NCBI GenBank assembly: GCA_030144725.1
Contig: JASKMD010000013.1
Location: 6,461,869 to 6,525,868, forward strand
Reading direction: 5' to 3'
DNA from: Haematococcus lacustris
Taxonomy: Eukaryota; Chlorophyta; Chlorophyceae; Chlamydomonadales; Haematococcaceae
Length of the DNA stretch: 64,000 bases
Below, piece after piece: positions 1 through 11,100 of the stretch. A model generated the notes under the pieces. It was given only the letters and a program-made list of their open reading frames with translations. It was not told the origin of the DNA and made no database searches. The translations under genes were made by a program, and so were the position numbers. Each line of letters begins with the position of its first letter. Position 1 is the first letter of the stretch.

Positions 1-3000
1 ATGGTCATCACACAGTCATTGCCACGTGATGCTGACTTTGCGGCTGCTCCACCCGACAGAGTGTGTCCACACAGTGCAGTGCATGGGACTGCATGGGCTC
101 ACTAAGAGGGGGTCACCTCCCACCAGGGCCCCGAGCAGCAGCTCACCATGGCATGCTTCACCATGAGGGCAGCCAGCTTGTCACAGGCAGTACTGCTGAG
201 CACCGTGGCCACCACCTTCTCAATTTCACGCTTCTTGTCGCCCCGGTCAATGAGGCCCGGCCTGCAGGGGCGCCATAGGGGAGCTAAGCAACAGGGTGTG
301 GTTGCATTGCTGGAGCGATGCAGGTGCACGGTGTGCACTGTGGGGACCGTGGGTGGAGGACCAGAGCCACTCCGCGCCCATGTTGTGCTGTGGCTATGGG
401 GGCTATGGGGTGCTATGTGGTGCTATGGGGCTGAGGTGTCCAGTGGTGGGTGGGTGGCAACATGTGGGCAAGATGTGGGCTGCAGAGTGGGACGAGTTGG
501 CAAAGGAGGTGGCACCCGTAGCATTGGGGCAGCACAAGGAAGCTGGTGGTAAGGTTAGGAAGGACAGGGCCTGGCTGTTAGTGGGTTGAGGCATTGGCCC
601 TGGTTCAGGCGTTGGCCCTGGTTTAGGACTGGGCAAATGACCTGGTAAGGACAAGCTCCAACCATTGGCTCTACCATGGCACTGTGCAGCTAGCTGACGG
701 TTGGGCCTGCACACCTCACCTGGCTGGCTCCCTCTGCCCTGTGCTTCACTACTAGCTGCATACTCAGACAGCTGTGTGACGTGCCTGGGTGTGTGTACAT
801 GTGATGGTGTGATGAAGCCACTCTACACCCTCACACCTGTAGATGGCTGTGCTGGCAAAGCCTTGGGCCTTCACTGCCTCTTCTGCCTGGCCCTTGGCCT
901 TTGCGTACAGCAGAGGGTGGAAGCAGGCCCTGCAGGCTCGTGTCACAACACAATGCGCCACCTGGCGAAATGCGTGACAGAAGGTGCTTGGCAAGGTACC
1001 GGGCCAAGTAGATGAACTACGAACCAAGCCACAGCGCATGCTTACAACGCGATACTCATGTCAAATTCCATGCAAGAGACGCTTTAAGCTCAAACGAGTG
1101 GTGTGACTCCAGAGAAGAGTACAAGGTCATGTGTGAAGCCGTGCCTATGAGCAGGTTTGGGGTCTGCAGCGTGGGTGAACCCAACCACTAGACGGCACTT
1201 TCCAAGGGCGAGTATTCTTGCTGTCCCTGCAAGGGCATCCGCTAGCATCAGAAAAGGGCCTCTAAGTCGGCACCACATTTGATGAGAAGCTTGTAGGTCA
1301 TGCCTAGCGTGCATCTGTGCTGGTCGTTGATGCCAGAGCCCTTGTGCAAGGCGCCTCAGCAGTGGTGCTGGCCGTGGCTATGCAGCAGTTAATGGTATGG
1401 CACCAGCAGGCGAGGGCAACAGTGCAGAGCAGCCACAGCGGAGAGCCCGCTACAACAGAGGGAGCCCCTGGTGCGGCCAGGGAGGGCCCCGCCTTACCCT
1501 GGGCCCTGCCCTACCACTCCTTGGCCAGGCAGGGCGGGTCTGGCTGTGGGCAGGGCGCAAGCACCACCTCCGTGCCAGTGGGGCTGCTGTTGTGGGCACC
1601 AGTACCTCAACACCAGCGCCCCACAACACGGCAGAGAAAGAGTATATATCAGTATGTATGCATGTGTATGACTTTGTGTGAGTATGTGTGAGTCTAGTGA
1701 GTCCAGCTTAATACTTGTCAGGTAGTGGGTGCATTAGGACTGACCAGTTGTTGGCCCACACATTCGCATTGGCGCCGGCGGAAGTGAGGAGGGAAAAGTG
1801 GGCGGCGCCAGCCACCTTGGCTGCCGCAGCGGTGGCCTTCACGTACTCCACATCTACCTTGAGGAACTGCTCAGCAGAGCCTGCTACCTGCAGCCAGCAG
1901 GGGAGGGTGACAGCCTCTGCAACGTGGCATCTGTGTGCACCAGTGTTCTTGTCAACATATTTGATAGCGTGCGCAATGAAATGCCACAATATGGCATGAA
2001 ACACGTCAGGAATGGATACTGGTGTGCACTACCCAATGCAGCTGTCAAACCTGGGCAGGTTCAGCCAGCCACTCAGAGAGCCTGTACACACGGGCTGTGC
2101 CTTCAAGCGGCAATGCTCAAAACATACGCGTGCATTTTACCACAGTGTCATGACCTGCCCCAATGTCCTAACTCGCCATAACCCTGTACAGGCCGGCCAC
2201 CCAGTAACATGGCCAGCAGATGCTGATCCTTGACCACGTCTGCCACCTAGCTGCAGCTCCACAGCTGCTTATCTCAGAGCGTGTCAATTAGTGTTGTGTT
2301 AATGCCTGATACAGAAATCATTCAGATCCCAGCGAGCCCGGTTAGCTCAGTTGGTAGAGCGCCAGACTCTTAATCTGGTGGTCGTGGGTTCGAGCCCCAC
2401 ATTCTGCTATTCTTATTGTGCCTGTGTAATGCCAAATTTTGATGCTCTGCCTTCATCGTGTGCTCGTACCTATACCTGACATCCATCTTTTCTGTATGTT
2501 ATTGTAGCAGGATGAGTATGGCACCTTGCTGACATGCCTCCTAGGGTGGCCCCTATCAATGATGAAGCTGCAGGCATGCCACATGTGCTCATGCCTTGCT
2601 CTGCTTCTCCATGAGTTAGACCCCTTGCTTACCTGCTGCAACTCGCCCCTGAACTCCTCAGCTGTGTATTGGGCAGGGGCACAAGCAGGCCGGTCAAGGC
2701 GAACGTGAAGTTTTGTGCAAGTTCTGTGTGCGGCCGGTGCCATGGGATTGCACTTTCCCTTTCATCGCCTCCCAGGGGACCCTTGCCGCAGTGGTGGCCA
2801 GTTGCTCCAGTTGCACAAAGGCCTACCCAGAGACCCCCATGCCCACGTTGCAACCTGTGATGCCACTACTCGCTGGATTCTTGGCCAGGCCCCAGTGTGC
2901 ACCAGGGGTGCGTTGTGCCAGACCCTCTCCTTACTGTGTCAAGTGTTCAGTGGTCTGCCTCACCCGCCAGAATGAGCAGCAACCTGGGTGGTTGAGTTCT

Positions 3001-6000
3001 CAATCACCTTCCAGGCTGGACTAGACTAGGCCGGGACAAGACAATCCCCATCACCATCATCCCCCATGCCAGATGCCTTCTGGTTCCACAAGTTGATAGC
3101 GTAGATGCTAACAAGCATGCAGATCCTTGAGAAGATACCAACAGAGATGGTGGAGATGGCAGCCATGCAGATCCTTAAGAAGAGGTGCAAGGTAAGCATG
3201 CCAGCATTCTTCAGAAGTACAACAACAGCGACGGCAGCAACCTCCAGGAGCCTTGCCTTCTTCCTCACCCCACGACCATGCAGCTGCATCAAGGCATAGT
3301 GGAGCTGGTGACGTAATTTGTGCACCTGGCAGAGGCAACACCGGACTGCTTCAGCCCAACAACACGATGAGGTCAGCAAGTGTTTTCTATGTGATAGTTG
3401 CAAATGGTCCACCAGTTGCTCTGCAAGCTCTTTAAAGGCCCGTATCCGCGCCCACACACAGGTGTTGGTCTAGAAAGCACTGGCCACAACAGCTCCGACC
3501 CAGCCAGCTACACAATTATCTGAAAGCCCGTCAAGGTGTCCATCTGCGAGGCCCTGGTGGCACCACCCCTGTCGTGGGCAGCTACTGAGTCACAAGCTCC
3601 GTCCCAGCAGCTTTCGTGTTTGTGCCAAAGGCCCTGGTGGTACCCACCCTGCTGTGTGCAGCTGCTGAGTCACCGGCCCTATCCTAGTAGCAGCACCCAG
3701 TGTGTTCATGAAGGCAGTGTGGTGAGCGACATGCTCCAGACCCGCCTAGGTGCCCTGATGAGACCAACGCGCCTGCATTCAAGAGGCAGCTGGCTATGTC
3801 GCCCGCTTGCAGAGTGCAGCATGACGTGTCAGCCATGGGAGATATGGTGGTGGGGCAGGTGCCACAACGGCCTGTGGTGGAGCGGGGTTGACTTGGAATT
3901 GTACGAATCAAACATGGGTGCAGACTGCATGTGCTTAGAAATCAAACCCATTGGCATCATCATATGTAGGCTGCTGCCAGATCTATCACCAAGCGGTGCC
4001 CCTACGCAGCGATTTCAAGGCTGTCAGACCAACACGCACACACTGAGCAAGACGTGGGCATGGAGTTGTGCGGGGCTGACAGTTTGCCTGCCCCTGACCT
4101 GAACCTGTAGCCTCACCTCAACGTCAGGGACATCATCATGAACATAGTGCATCCTATGGCTGACAACACCTTGACTCATAAGTGCCACACACCATCTGCC
4201 TGCCATCACGCTCGGACCCTCCACCCAGAACACCAACCCCACTGCAGAACCTGGTCAGGAATGCCCTGAGACCCTGGCCAGGAATGTAAAGCTCTCGCTA
4301 CTGAAAAGCAGCTACGAAACAGCAAGAACAGACTGACTGGCTGACATCAAGAAACCTGAAACCCAAGAAAATGCTCCACCAAATGATTCTTGCTTTGGCA
4401 AGCAGTGATGAAGACGAGTGTCGGTAAGGGTGGGAGTGGCAGGGTATTTTGCGATGGGACATGTAAACAACGACTGGTTCACATGCAAGCGTGAGAGACG
4501 ACAAAAGGGGGGGGGGCTAAGCAGTACAGCACATTATTCCCCTACTATTATGGGCAGGGGTTGTGTTATCCGTAATCCGAACTGTTTGCATGCCTTAGCA
4601 TCTGGCACCAATACCTGATTCCCTACCCCAACCCACTTGCGAAGGCCGGGCCACGATAGCAGCCGTAGGCATCTTTTGCCCGCTTAAGAATGGATAGCGG
4701 CGCGAGCCCGCAGTTACAGCCTTGACACAACTAGCCCCATAGCCAGGTACAACAAGGATAGAGGAAGAGGTACAGCACGCCCTCCACCCCTCCAGCCACA
4801 AACACCAACCGCCATGTTGGTTAACCACCCATTTACTTTGCACATGGGGGCAATTTGTGCCTAATATCATGACTTGCCTCAATGTCCCAACTAGCCATAT
4901 CCCTAGGCATGGAGGCCATACAATAACATCGAAACGCAATGGTATTTCGATAGCCAACACACAACCATTGTAATTGCACTTGCTCTAGATTCCAGGCCCA
5001 ACTTCCACTGGCCTGTTTATCGCCACCCGGGTTGACAAGTACTTCCACAATCCTGATCCTGACCACGTCAGCCACCTCTGCAGATTTCAAGCTCTATATT
5101 GGTAACAGCCTGTTGTCAAGTGATTCAGATCCCGAGCAAGTGTGCAGACTGGCAAGCAAGCTTTCTTCCTTGCAATGCCAGGGACAGCCATGTCGTCAAA
5201 GGGTGGGCAACCCAGAAGCTGTGACCGCAACGCACTGTAAACAAGCTTCCCCGCCTCTCCATTTCCTTGACCACGTCCGCCACCTAGCTGCAGCTCGACA
5301 TCTGCGTTTTTTGACTATGTTAGCATCTCCTATAACAATGCCTGAACCAGAAGTCATCCAGATCCCAGCAAGCCCGGTTAGCTCAGTTGGTAGAGCGCCA
5401 GACTCTTAATCTGGTGGTCGTGGGTTCGAGCCCCACATTGGGCGATTCTGTATTGCTGTTAAGGACTGTTGAGGATTAAGGGTGTAAAGGATGTGTCATC
5501 GTGTGCCTGTACCTATACCTGACATTCTTATTGTGCCTGTGTTGATGCCAAATATTGATGCTTTCATCGTGTGCCCGTACCTATACCTGACATCCATCTT
5601 TTCTGTATGTTATTCTAGCAGGATGAGTATGGCACCTTGCTGACATGCCTCCTAGGGTGGCCCCTATCAATGATGAACCCTCATGGGAGTGCATGTGAGC
5701 CCTTGGAGCAAGTGTGGTAGATGCTATTAGAACAGCTACAGAGCCACCTTGAGAGGTATGTAAGAGTGGTGCATGACAACAACGCATTGAACAACAGACT
5801 CTGCAAAAGCACGTCCTTCGCCTAGAAGTGAATTTAGGCTGTGGCAAGCACATAAGTGAAGTAAGGAGGTGTAGAGGGTAACTACTCGGCAAGACCAATT
5901 TTACTCCAAGGATAAACAGGTCAAGGGGCTGTTGTACCGTGCATCATAAAGCTCCACCACCATTTAGAGCTTGAGGTTGGCGCGGAGCGAAGTAACTAGG

Positions 6001-7042
6001 CTCAGAGATATATGCAAAGAGGGTCAAAGGTATATATGCAAGGGGGGTGCAAAGTTGGGTGCCCAAACAGTGCGCTCCAGCTTACCACCACTTTTCCCTT
6101 CAATAATAGGTAGCCCAAAGCAAGCCCCCTTTTATCAGGGAAACTACAGACTCAACACGGTGCACGTGGCTGCAACATGTGAGGCTCAAGCATGGTGAGA
6201 TTCTTGGCATGTCAGGAACGTGAGGGCAGCCCATCAGGTTTGAGTTGGACATCATGGTGGCCACAGCTCAATGACTAACGCTTGCAAGCAACGTCATGCA
6301 CAGGTGAGAAGCCAATGACACACCTTTCGAGTGGTGCCAAGGCAACAAAACACACTGTCCACATCCTTGAATGCAGCGGCAGCCTCCGCCTCCAAGTGGT
6401 CCATGTTGACAACTACCTGCATGCACAGCATACCTGCTGTCATGACACTGTATTGTACTGAATTGCCCGACTAAGGTGGGATGATATGCAAACATTCCTG
6501 CTCCTGGAAAAGTAACGCCTACAGCAGAAGGGCAGTGTGGTCTGGCCTCCTTCTCTCAAGATACTTGTGCATCTCACAGGCGCTGCGTGACACCTCTGTG
6601 GGATAGTATGGCACCTTGCTGACATGCCTCCTAGGGTGGCCCCTATCAATGACGAAGCTGCCGGCATGCCACATGTGCTCATGCCTTGCTCTACTTCCCC
6701 ACAAGCTAGACCTCTTGCTCACTTGCTGCAGCTCGCCCCTGAACTCCTCAGCGTTGTACTGGGCAGGGACACAGGCAGGCCGGCGCCCTGTGACCCGCGG
6801 AAGTTGCAGCTGACGCGGCAGATATCAGCGAGTAAGCAAGCGACAGCCGTGCGCAGCAACGCACCGACTGTGACTACAGTGTTGAAGGCCCCGCTGACCA
6901 GGAGGTGGCCCACCACGTGCTCGCCTGCAGGACAAAAAGCAGCGATGCGTCAAAACCACGATGAGGAAGACCCAGCAATTGAGAGCCGCGTACCTACAGC
7001 GCCCGTGGCCCCCACAACCAAAGCCTTCCTCGTCAAGGCCAT
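1..7042 (-). CDS. HTATIP2/TIP30-like NAD(P)-binding oxidoreductase, 3' end beyond window
   Basis: Seven exons join in phase on the minus strand: 6994-7042, 6865-6924, 6723-6787, 6324-6416, 1745-1887, 837-929 and 147-261, giving 206 aa. The start ATG at 7042 leads into a Rossmann strand MALTRKALVVGATGAVG with the TGxxGxxG-type nucleotide loop. Later segments match the atypical short-chain dehydrogenase HTATIP2/TIP30: VFCCLGTTRK, AEQFLKVDVEYV, AAHFSLLTSAGAN, the YxxxK pair in LLYAKAKGQAEEAV, and IYRPGLIDRGDK. The family is about 240 aa, so roughly 35-40 C-terminal residues should lie past the left edge. The frame is open upstream to 7309, so an organelle-targeting extension is possible. Substrate is unknown; the family acts in NADPH-dependent redox and regulatory roles. 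Intron 4 (1888-6323) is unusually large and carries tRNA copies and a duplicated exon 3. Confidence 0.85.
2336..2408 (+). tRNA. tRNA-Lys(CUU)-like copy with broken acceptor stem, probable pseudogene
   Basis: The D arm, anticodon arm (loop CTCTTAA, anticodon CTT) and T arm (GTTCGAGCC) are the same as in the copy at 5372-5444. The 3' acceptor strand reads ATTCTGC where the other copy has ATTGGGC, so pairs 3-70 and 4-69 of the acceptor stem are lost. The internal A and B boxes are intact, so transcription is possible, but aminoacylation is doubtful. Confidence 0.7.
2633..2698 (-). pseudogene. Relic duplicate of exon 3 of the HTATIP2-like gene
   Basis: The minus strand reads RPACAPAQYTAEEFRGELQQ, nearly the same as functional exon 3 at 6723-6787 (RPACVPAQYNAEEFRGELQQ). 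The donor is intact (CAG followed by GTAAGC) but the CAG acceptor of the functional exon is replaced by TTGACCG. It sits in intron 4 of the same gene, so if spliced in it would disturb the protein. It is part of the segmental duplication that also copied the tRNA. Confidence 0.75.
5263..5676. repeat. Segmental duplication, copy B (tRNA side)
   Basis: It matches 2230-2567 through ACCACGTCCGCCACCTAGCT, the tRNA and the downstream spacer. The match breaks off abruptly after CCCCTATCAATGATGAA at about 5676, where unrelated sequence begins; the interrupted match resumes at 6603. Confidence 0.75.
5372..5444 (+). tRNA. tRNA-Lys(CUU)
   Basis: A full 73-nt cloverleaf without an intron: acceptor GCCCGGT pairs with ATTGGGC with discriminator G, D arm with TAGCTCAGTTGG (A box), anticodon stem CAGA/TCTG around loop CTCTTAA giving anticodon CUU, and T arm with GGTTCGAGCCC (B box). 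It decodes AAG lysine codons. It lies antisense inside intron 4 of the HTATIP2-like gene and duplicates the copy at 2336. Confidence 0.92.
6603..6790. repeat. Segmental duplication, copy C (functional exon-3 side)
   Basis: It restarts with AGTATGGCACCTTGCTGACA, repeating the last roughly 50 bp of copy B, then runs on through functional exon 3. The roughly 930 bp between the two overlapping ends (5677-6602) contains exon 4 of the host gene, so the arrangement reflects duplication and partial loss and cannot be a simple insertion. Confidence 0.7.
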
Positions 7043-8109
7043 CAGGACAGATGCAGATGTCGATGCAGACGGGCGACAATGTACCAGCGAGGAAGCGCGG
7101 GCGGTTGATGCAAAGCCATCGCCAATGCTTTGCTGTACCAAGCGTTGAAACCCTGCACGGTTTGAGCATGGATTCAAACCGGGAAGATTCTTAGGAACAG
7201 CAGGATTCTTGAGGACCAGGCCGATGTGTTTGTTGCTGCAGGCTGCAGTTGACAGTGGAGATATGCCAAGGAACACTGGCCTAAGGGGCGTTCCACCGAC
7301 GTATATCAAACCGCGAACTCTAGCACTGTTCCGTCTATGGCGACTTTATCATACACCTTATACCATGTCTTCTGATGCGTCTAGCACCTAGCCTGATCAG
7401 GGCACGAGGGCATGCCACATGCCAGGGCTTTGTAGCATGTAAGCCTGGCCAGGCCTTAACATGCATAGTAGGCATGGCCTCGTTGCTAGCTTATACGAGT
7501 AGGCGGTCCCGCCCTACGCACTGAGCAAATGAAACATGTCAGCGCCCATGATGAAGGGGTTCAATGAGACATCACTTCGTCCTATAGGTCTACAGTTTTA
7601 ATCCCTACAGCCCTCATGCAACACCAAAATAAAGCATGAGTTGTAATCAAACACAGGCTGCGAGATCGCTGTTGTAAAGGCTACTGACAGTGTGCCTAAT
7701 GCCCACTTCAGCTCAGCCTTCTGGTGTGTGTGCCTCCAGGCTACTACTAGCAAGAGCTCTACCCTACTCTATAGCTCTTACTCACACACATCCCCTTTGT
7801 GAGGGGTTTGGTATCTTATTTTCTTGGATTGTCTTGCTGTAGCTGGCTATCGCCGCCACTTGCGCCGCCACTTACGCAACAGGGCCTTGTCACGCAAGTA
7901 CACCCACTCCTGGCCTGGCCGGCCTGGCTTTGGCATGGCTGGGCGGCCATCCCTTCTTAGCCATAGAAAACAACATCGTCAAGCCATCACAAATACTATG
8001 AATTATCGGGCTTTTTTTTTTTAGGTTATAATAACAAAGACACGGTGAAAGTTATATAATTTAACAGTCAGTCAATAAGACATCAATTCGCCCCGGTTAG
8101 CCAGAAACA
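7043..8109. other. Intergenic region between divergent genes
   Basis: This is the shared upstream region of the minus-strand HTATIP2-like gene and the plus-strand gene at 8110. It contains a copy of a dispersed hairpin repeat (7775-7965). I see no further gene and no clear TATA element. Confidence 0.6.
7775..7965. repeat. Dispersed hairpin repeat, copy 1
   Basis: It carries CACACACATCCCCTTTGTGA followed by GGGG, so CCCCTTTGTGAGGGG can fold into a hairpin, and then GCCACTT..CGCAACAGG and CACCCACTCCTGGCCTGGCC. The same blocks in the same order recur at 34470-34650, and the first block recurs at about 33785. Confidence 0.7.
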
Positions 8110-11100
8110 ATGGCGAAGAAAGGAGCGAAGCCTTCAGAGAGTCCTGACCCACCGCCGATGCAGCCCGACCCTGGCGTCCACGATGAAGGCCAAGTCAGTG
8201 CTCGTTCTCTGCTTCACCGCAAGAATGGTTACCTGCAAGACCGACACGCATCGGTGCTTGCGTTTACCTGCTGCAGCTCGTCACGGCGTCCACCGCGCTG
8301 CTGAGTCGAGAGCTGTTCATCACGTACTGTGGGAAGCGAGCCCGGCTGCTCGGAGGCAAGTCACCACATGACTTGAAACAGCACCAGATGAAGCCTTGCA
8401 TGCAAAACATGGCGTGTATTGACGTTCCTGTGCTTGCGTGCGCCTGCTCACCACTGTGTGTACAGGGCACACATCCTCTGCGGCCAACTTGATGGTGCGC
8501 TGCATGTGCCCTGACGACCACAAGCAGACTGACGATGAATCTGGCAACACCATCTACACACCCATGTTCTCCTTGGAAGCCTGGTGCGGGGATGTAAATC
8601 TTCCTAGATAGCCGCATAACCCTTGATGACCCCTCAATATGCATGTTTCAGGCCAGGGGTGCTTTTTGTCTGGCAGAACCTGATGTGGCCTAAAGTGCTA
8701 AGGAACTGGCAGCCTGATGTTTAGAGGTCCTAAGAAAGCTACTGCTCCTGCCAGTGCTGCAACCTAGCCAGCGGCATGCTGCTCCTGTCAGTGGGTGTAT
8801 CTTGAAGGTCACAGCAGACCTGCCTACCCGTGCCTCAGTAGACGCAGTAGCTGACTGAAGGTCGAGGGGGTGACCCCAGCTCTGTTGCAAACGGCCTCTG
8901 CTGCCCCTATCAGCACCTTGACCCTCATGAAGGCATTCATTGGCGTAGACCACTAGGCGTGGACCACTACAATATGGTGTTTTGTCTGTGTGGAGTCCCC
9001 GTGCACATGGAATGCACATGACATACACATGGCACAGACATGGGCATGGTCGCCTACCACCTACACTTTCTCCAGGAGGCAGACACAGAGGCTGTGCCTT
9101 AGCATGCCCCTATCAGCATCAGCTGCTCTGCATGCAGGGTGTTTGGCCACTGCGGCCCAGACATCACAGCCCAGCTGACGGAGGAGGAGGCGGACCGGCA
9201 GTGCTGGACCCTGCCCAAAATGGACATGCCAGGTGACCCCCAGCATGGCAAGGTCAGTGCCGGATGCAGGCAGCTGGGCTCACGTGGAACGAGACCCACA
9301 GCCTGACCAGTGATTGGCAAAAGTTTCTGTGTTTTACCGTGTCTTACTGCTTGGCTGTTCACTGATCCTAACCCTCTTTACCACTGCATGGGGGCATCAT
9401 TTAGGTCGTGGCTTGCACACACTACACGGCAGTATGTACGTTGCTTCGCTGGCTGTTCATGTGCTAGCAACGCTGCACTGCAAATGTGCCATTGGGCACT
9501 AGTGGATCATGGAACGCGGGTGGTGCCTGTCCTGGTGTTAGACGACAAGTGCCGCATCGATTTTTCCCATGACGCCAGCCTCATGCCTTTGCAATGTGTG
9601 GGGCGGCCCTGCTTGCGCAGTCTATCATGGACCTGTGCACCAGCACAGCCTCAGGGTTCGGAGGCTCTCTGCTGGCTGGCCTGCCTGTTTGGATCTACTG
9701 GTATGACGAAATGGAGGTGAGGGCCTGCTGCCACCTTGATATCCGCATCCCACCTTATCCAACCCCAGTCAGGCTGAGGTGCTACTATGCCTATGACATA
9801 CCCTGCTTGCTGCTGCTCCTGGTGCTGCTGCTGCCGAGCCCTTCCTGCTGCGTGCATCACCCTGCTGGCCTGGCACCTGCACACATGGCTAGCCTTCACA
9901 TGCCATGCTCCTCGCCCTTGCATGCAGTCTCCTGACCTCCTTAAATTCGTGCGCAGCAGGCTCGCTGCCAGGATGTTCATGACCCACAAAAGTGGTTTCT
10001 GGTGAGCTAACTGCGATCCCAGGCATCTGACACAGCACGCCTGATCACATGGCTTGCACCCACCTTGGCTTGCCATACCATGATGATGACTTGGCTTGTG
10101 GATGATAACTCTACTCACCAGCAACGCATGAGCATGCAGCTTAGAGCTGGATATCGATGTTGCCACACCCTGCCATGTGGAGGAAAAATGTGTGGCAGTG
10201 TTTTGGCGGGGTGACTGCAGCAGCATTGAGTTGTCAAGGTGTCAAGGTGTGGTCTGCCTGGTGTGTAGGTACAGCGCCCAGGTGGTTGGCTACCATGAGG
10301 AGACAGGCGAGCTCAGCGTGGTCTACCACTCTGACAAGGTGAGTGTGCCCAGGGTCAAGCCCAGCACACACCACTGCAGCAATGCTAGCCAAGCACTGTG
10401 TCTGCCTCCCCAGCGTCAGAGTGTGAAGTGATAAACACATGTGACAGCATTGGCTAACTCAGCAATAAGCCTGGCCTGGTATACATGAGACGGTGCCTGG
10501 CACTGAGCAGGAGTGAACCAACTAGGGTGTTGTACTAGGGTTGCTTGCATGGGCTTGCATGGCAATCGGCCCAAAGTATGCTGTCTGAAGGGCCTGTGAT
10601 GCCACGCGTGTGTTGCTTGCACGCCTGCGCAGTCCTTGGCCAAGATTCTCCTCCCCCTAACCATGACGCACTGGGCAGAGGGTGGTCCCAAGGACGTCAG
10701 CTCAGTGGTCAAGATGCCCCGCCCCCAGGCCACACCCCAGCGGCCTGACCTGAAAGCTGCCCTGAGGATGCGCACCCCTGGGGCTGCGTGGGCCAGCGAG
10801 AGGGGCCTGCAGTCAGCTGGCCGCAGCCCGCACAGCCTGACACAGGAACCTGGTGCTCATGCTGAGCAAGGCCCTGAGGTGCCTGAGGCAGGGGCTGTGG
10901 CCAAGCAGCCAGCTGGGACCAAGCAGCCCGCTGCTGCTCAGCCTGCCAGCAAGAAAGGCAGGCAGGCACAGGCAGAGGGTGCACCAGCTAAGGCAGGGCC
11001 AGCCTTGAGCCCCAACCAAACGTCAGGAAAGGCCACAGGGGCTGCAGGGGAGGGTGTGGCATCAGGCAGCAGTCTATGCGGTCCCTCATCACAGTGCCAA

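Larger units (their letters stand above)
2281..2715. repeat. Segmental duplication, copy A (tRNA plus exon-3 region)
   Basis: This block contains the tRNA-Lys-like copy, a shared spacer (TATACCTGACATCCATC...) and the exon-3 relic. Its left part recurs at 5263-5676 with the intact tRNA; its right part recurs at 6603-6790 with the functional exon 3. A piece starting AGTATGGCACCTTGCTGACA is present in all three. Confidence 0.8.

Noticed and set aside
5677..6602. A 930-bp transposon flanked by a 50-bp target duplication
   Set aside because: The interval contains exon 4 of the host gene in correct phase, so the direct repeats come from segmental duplication.
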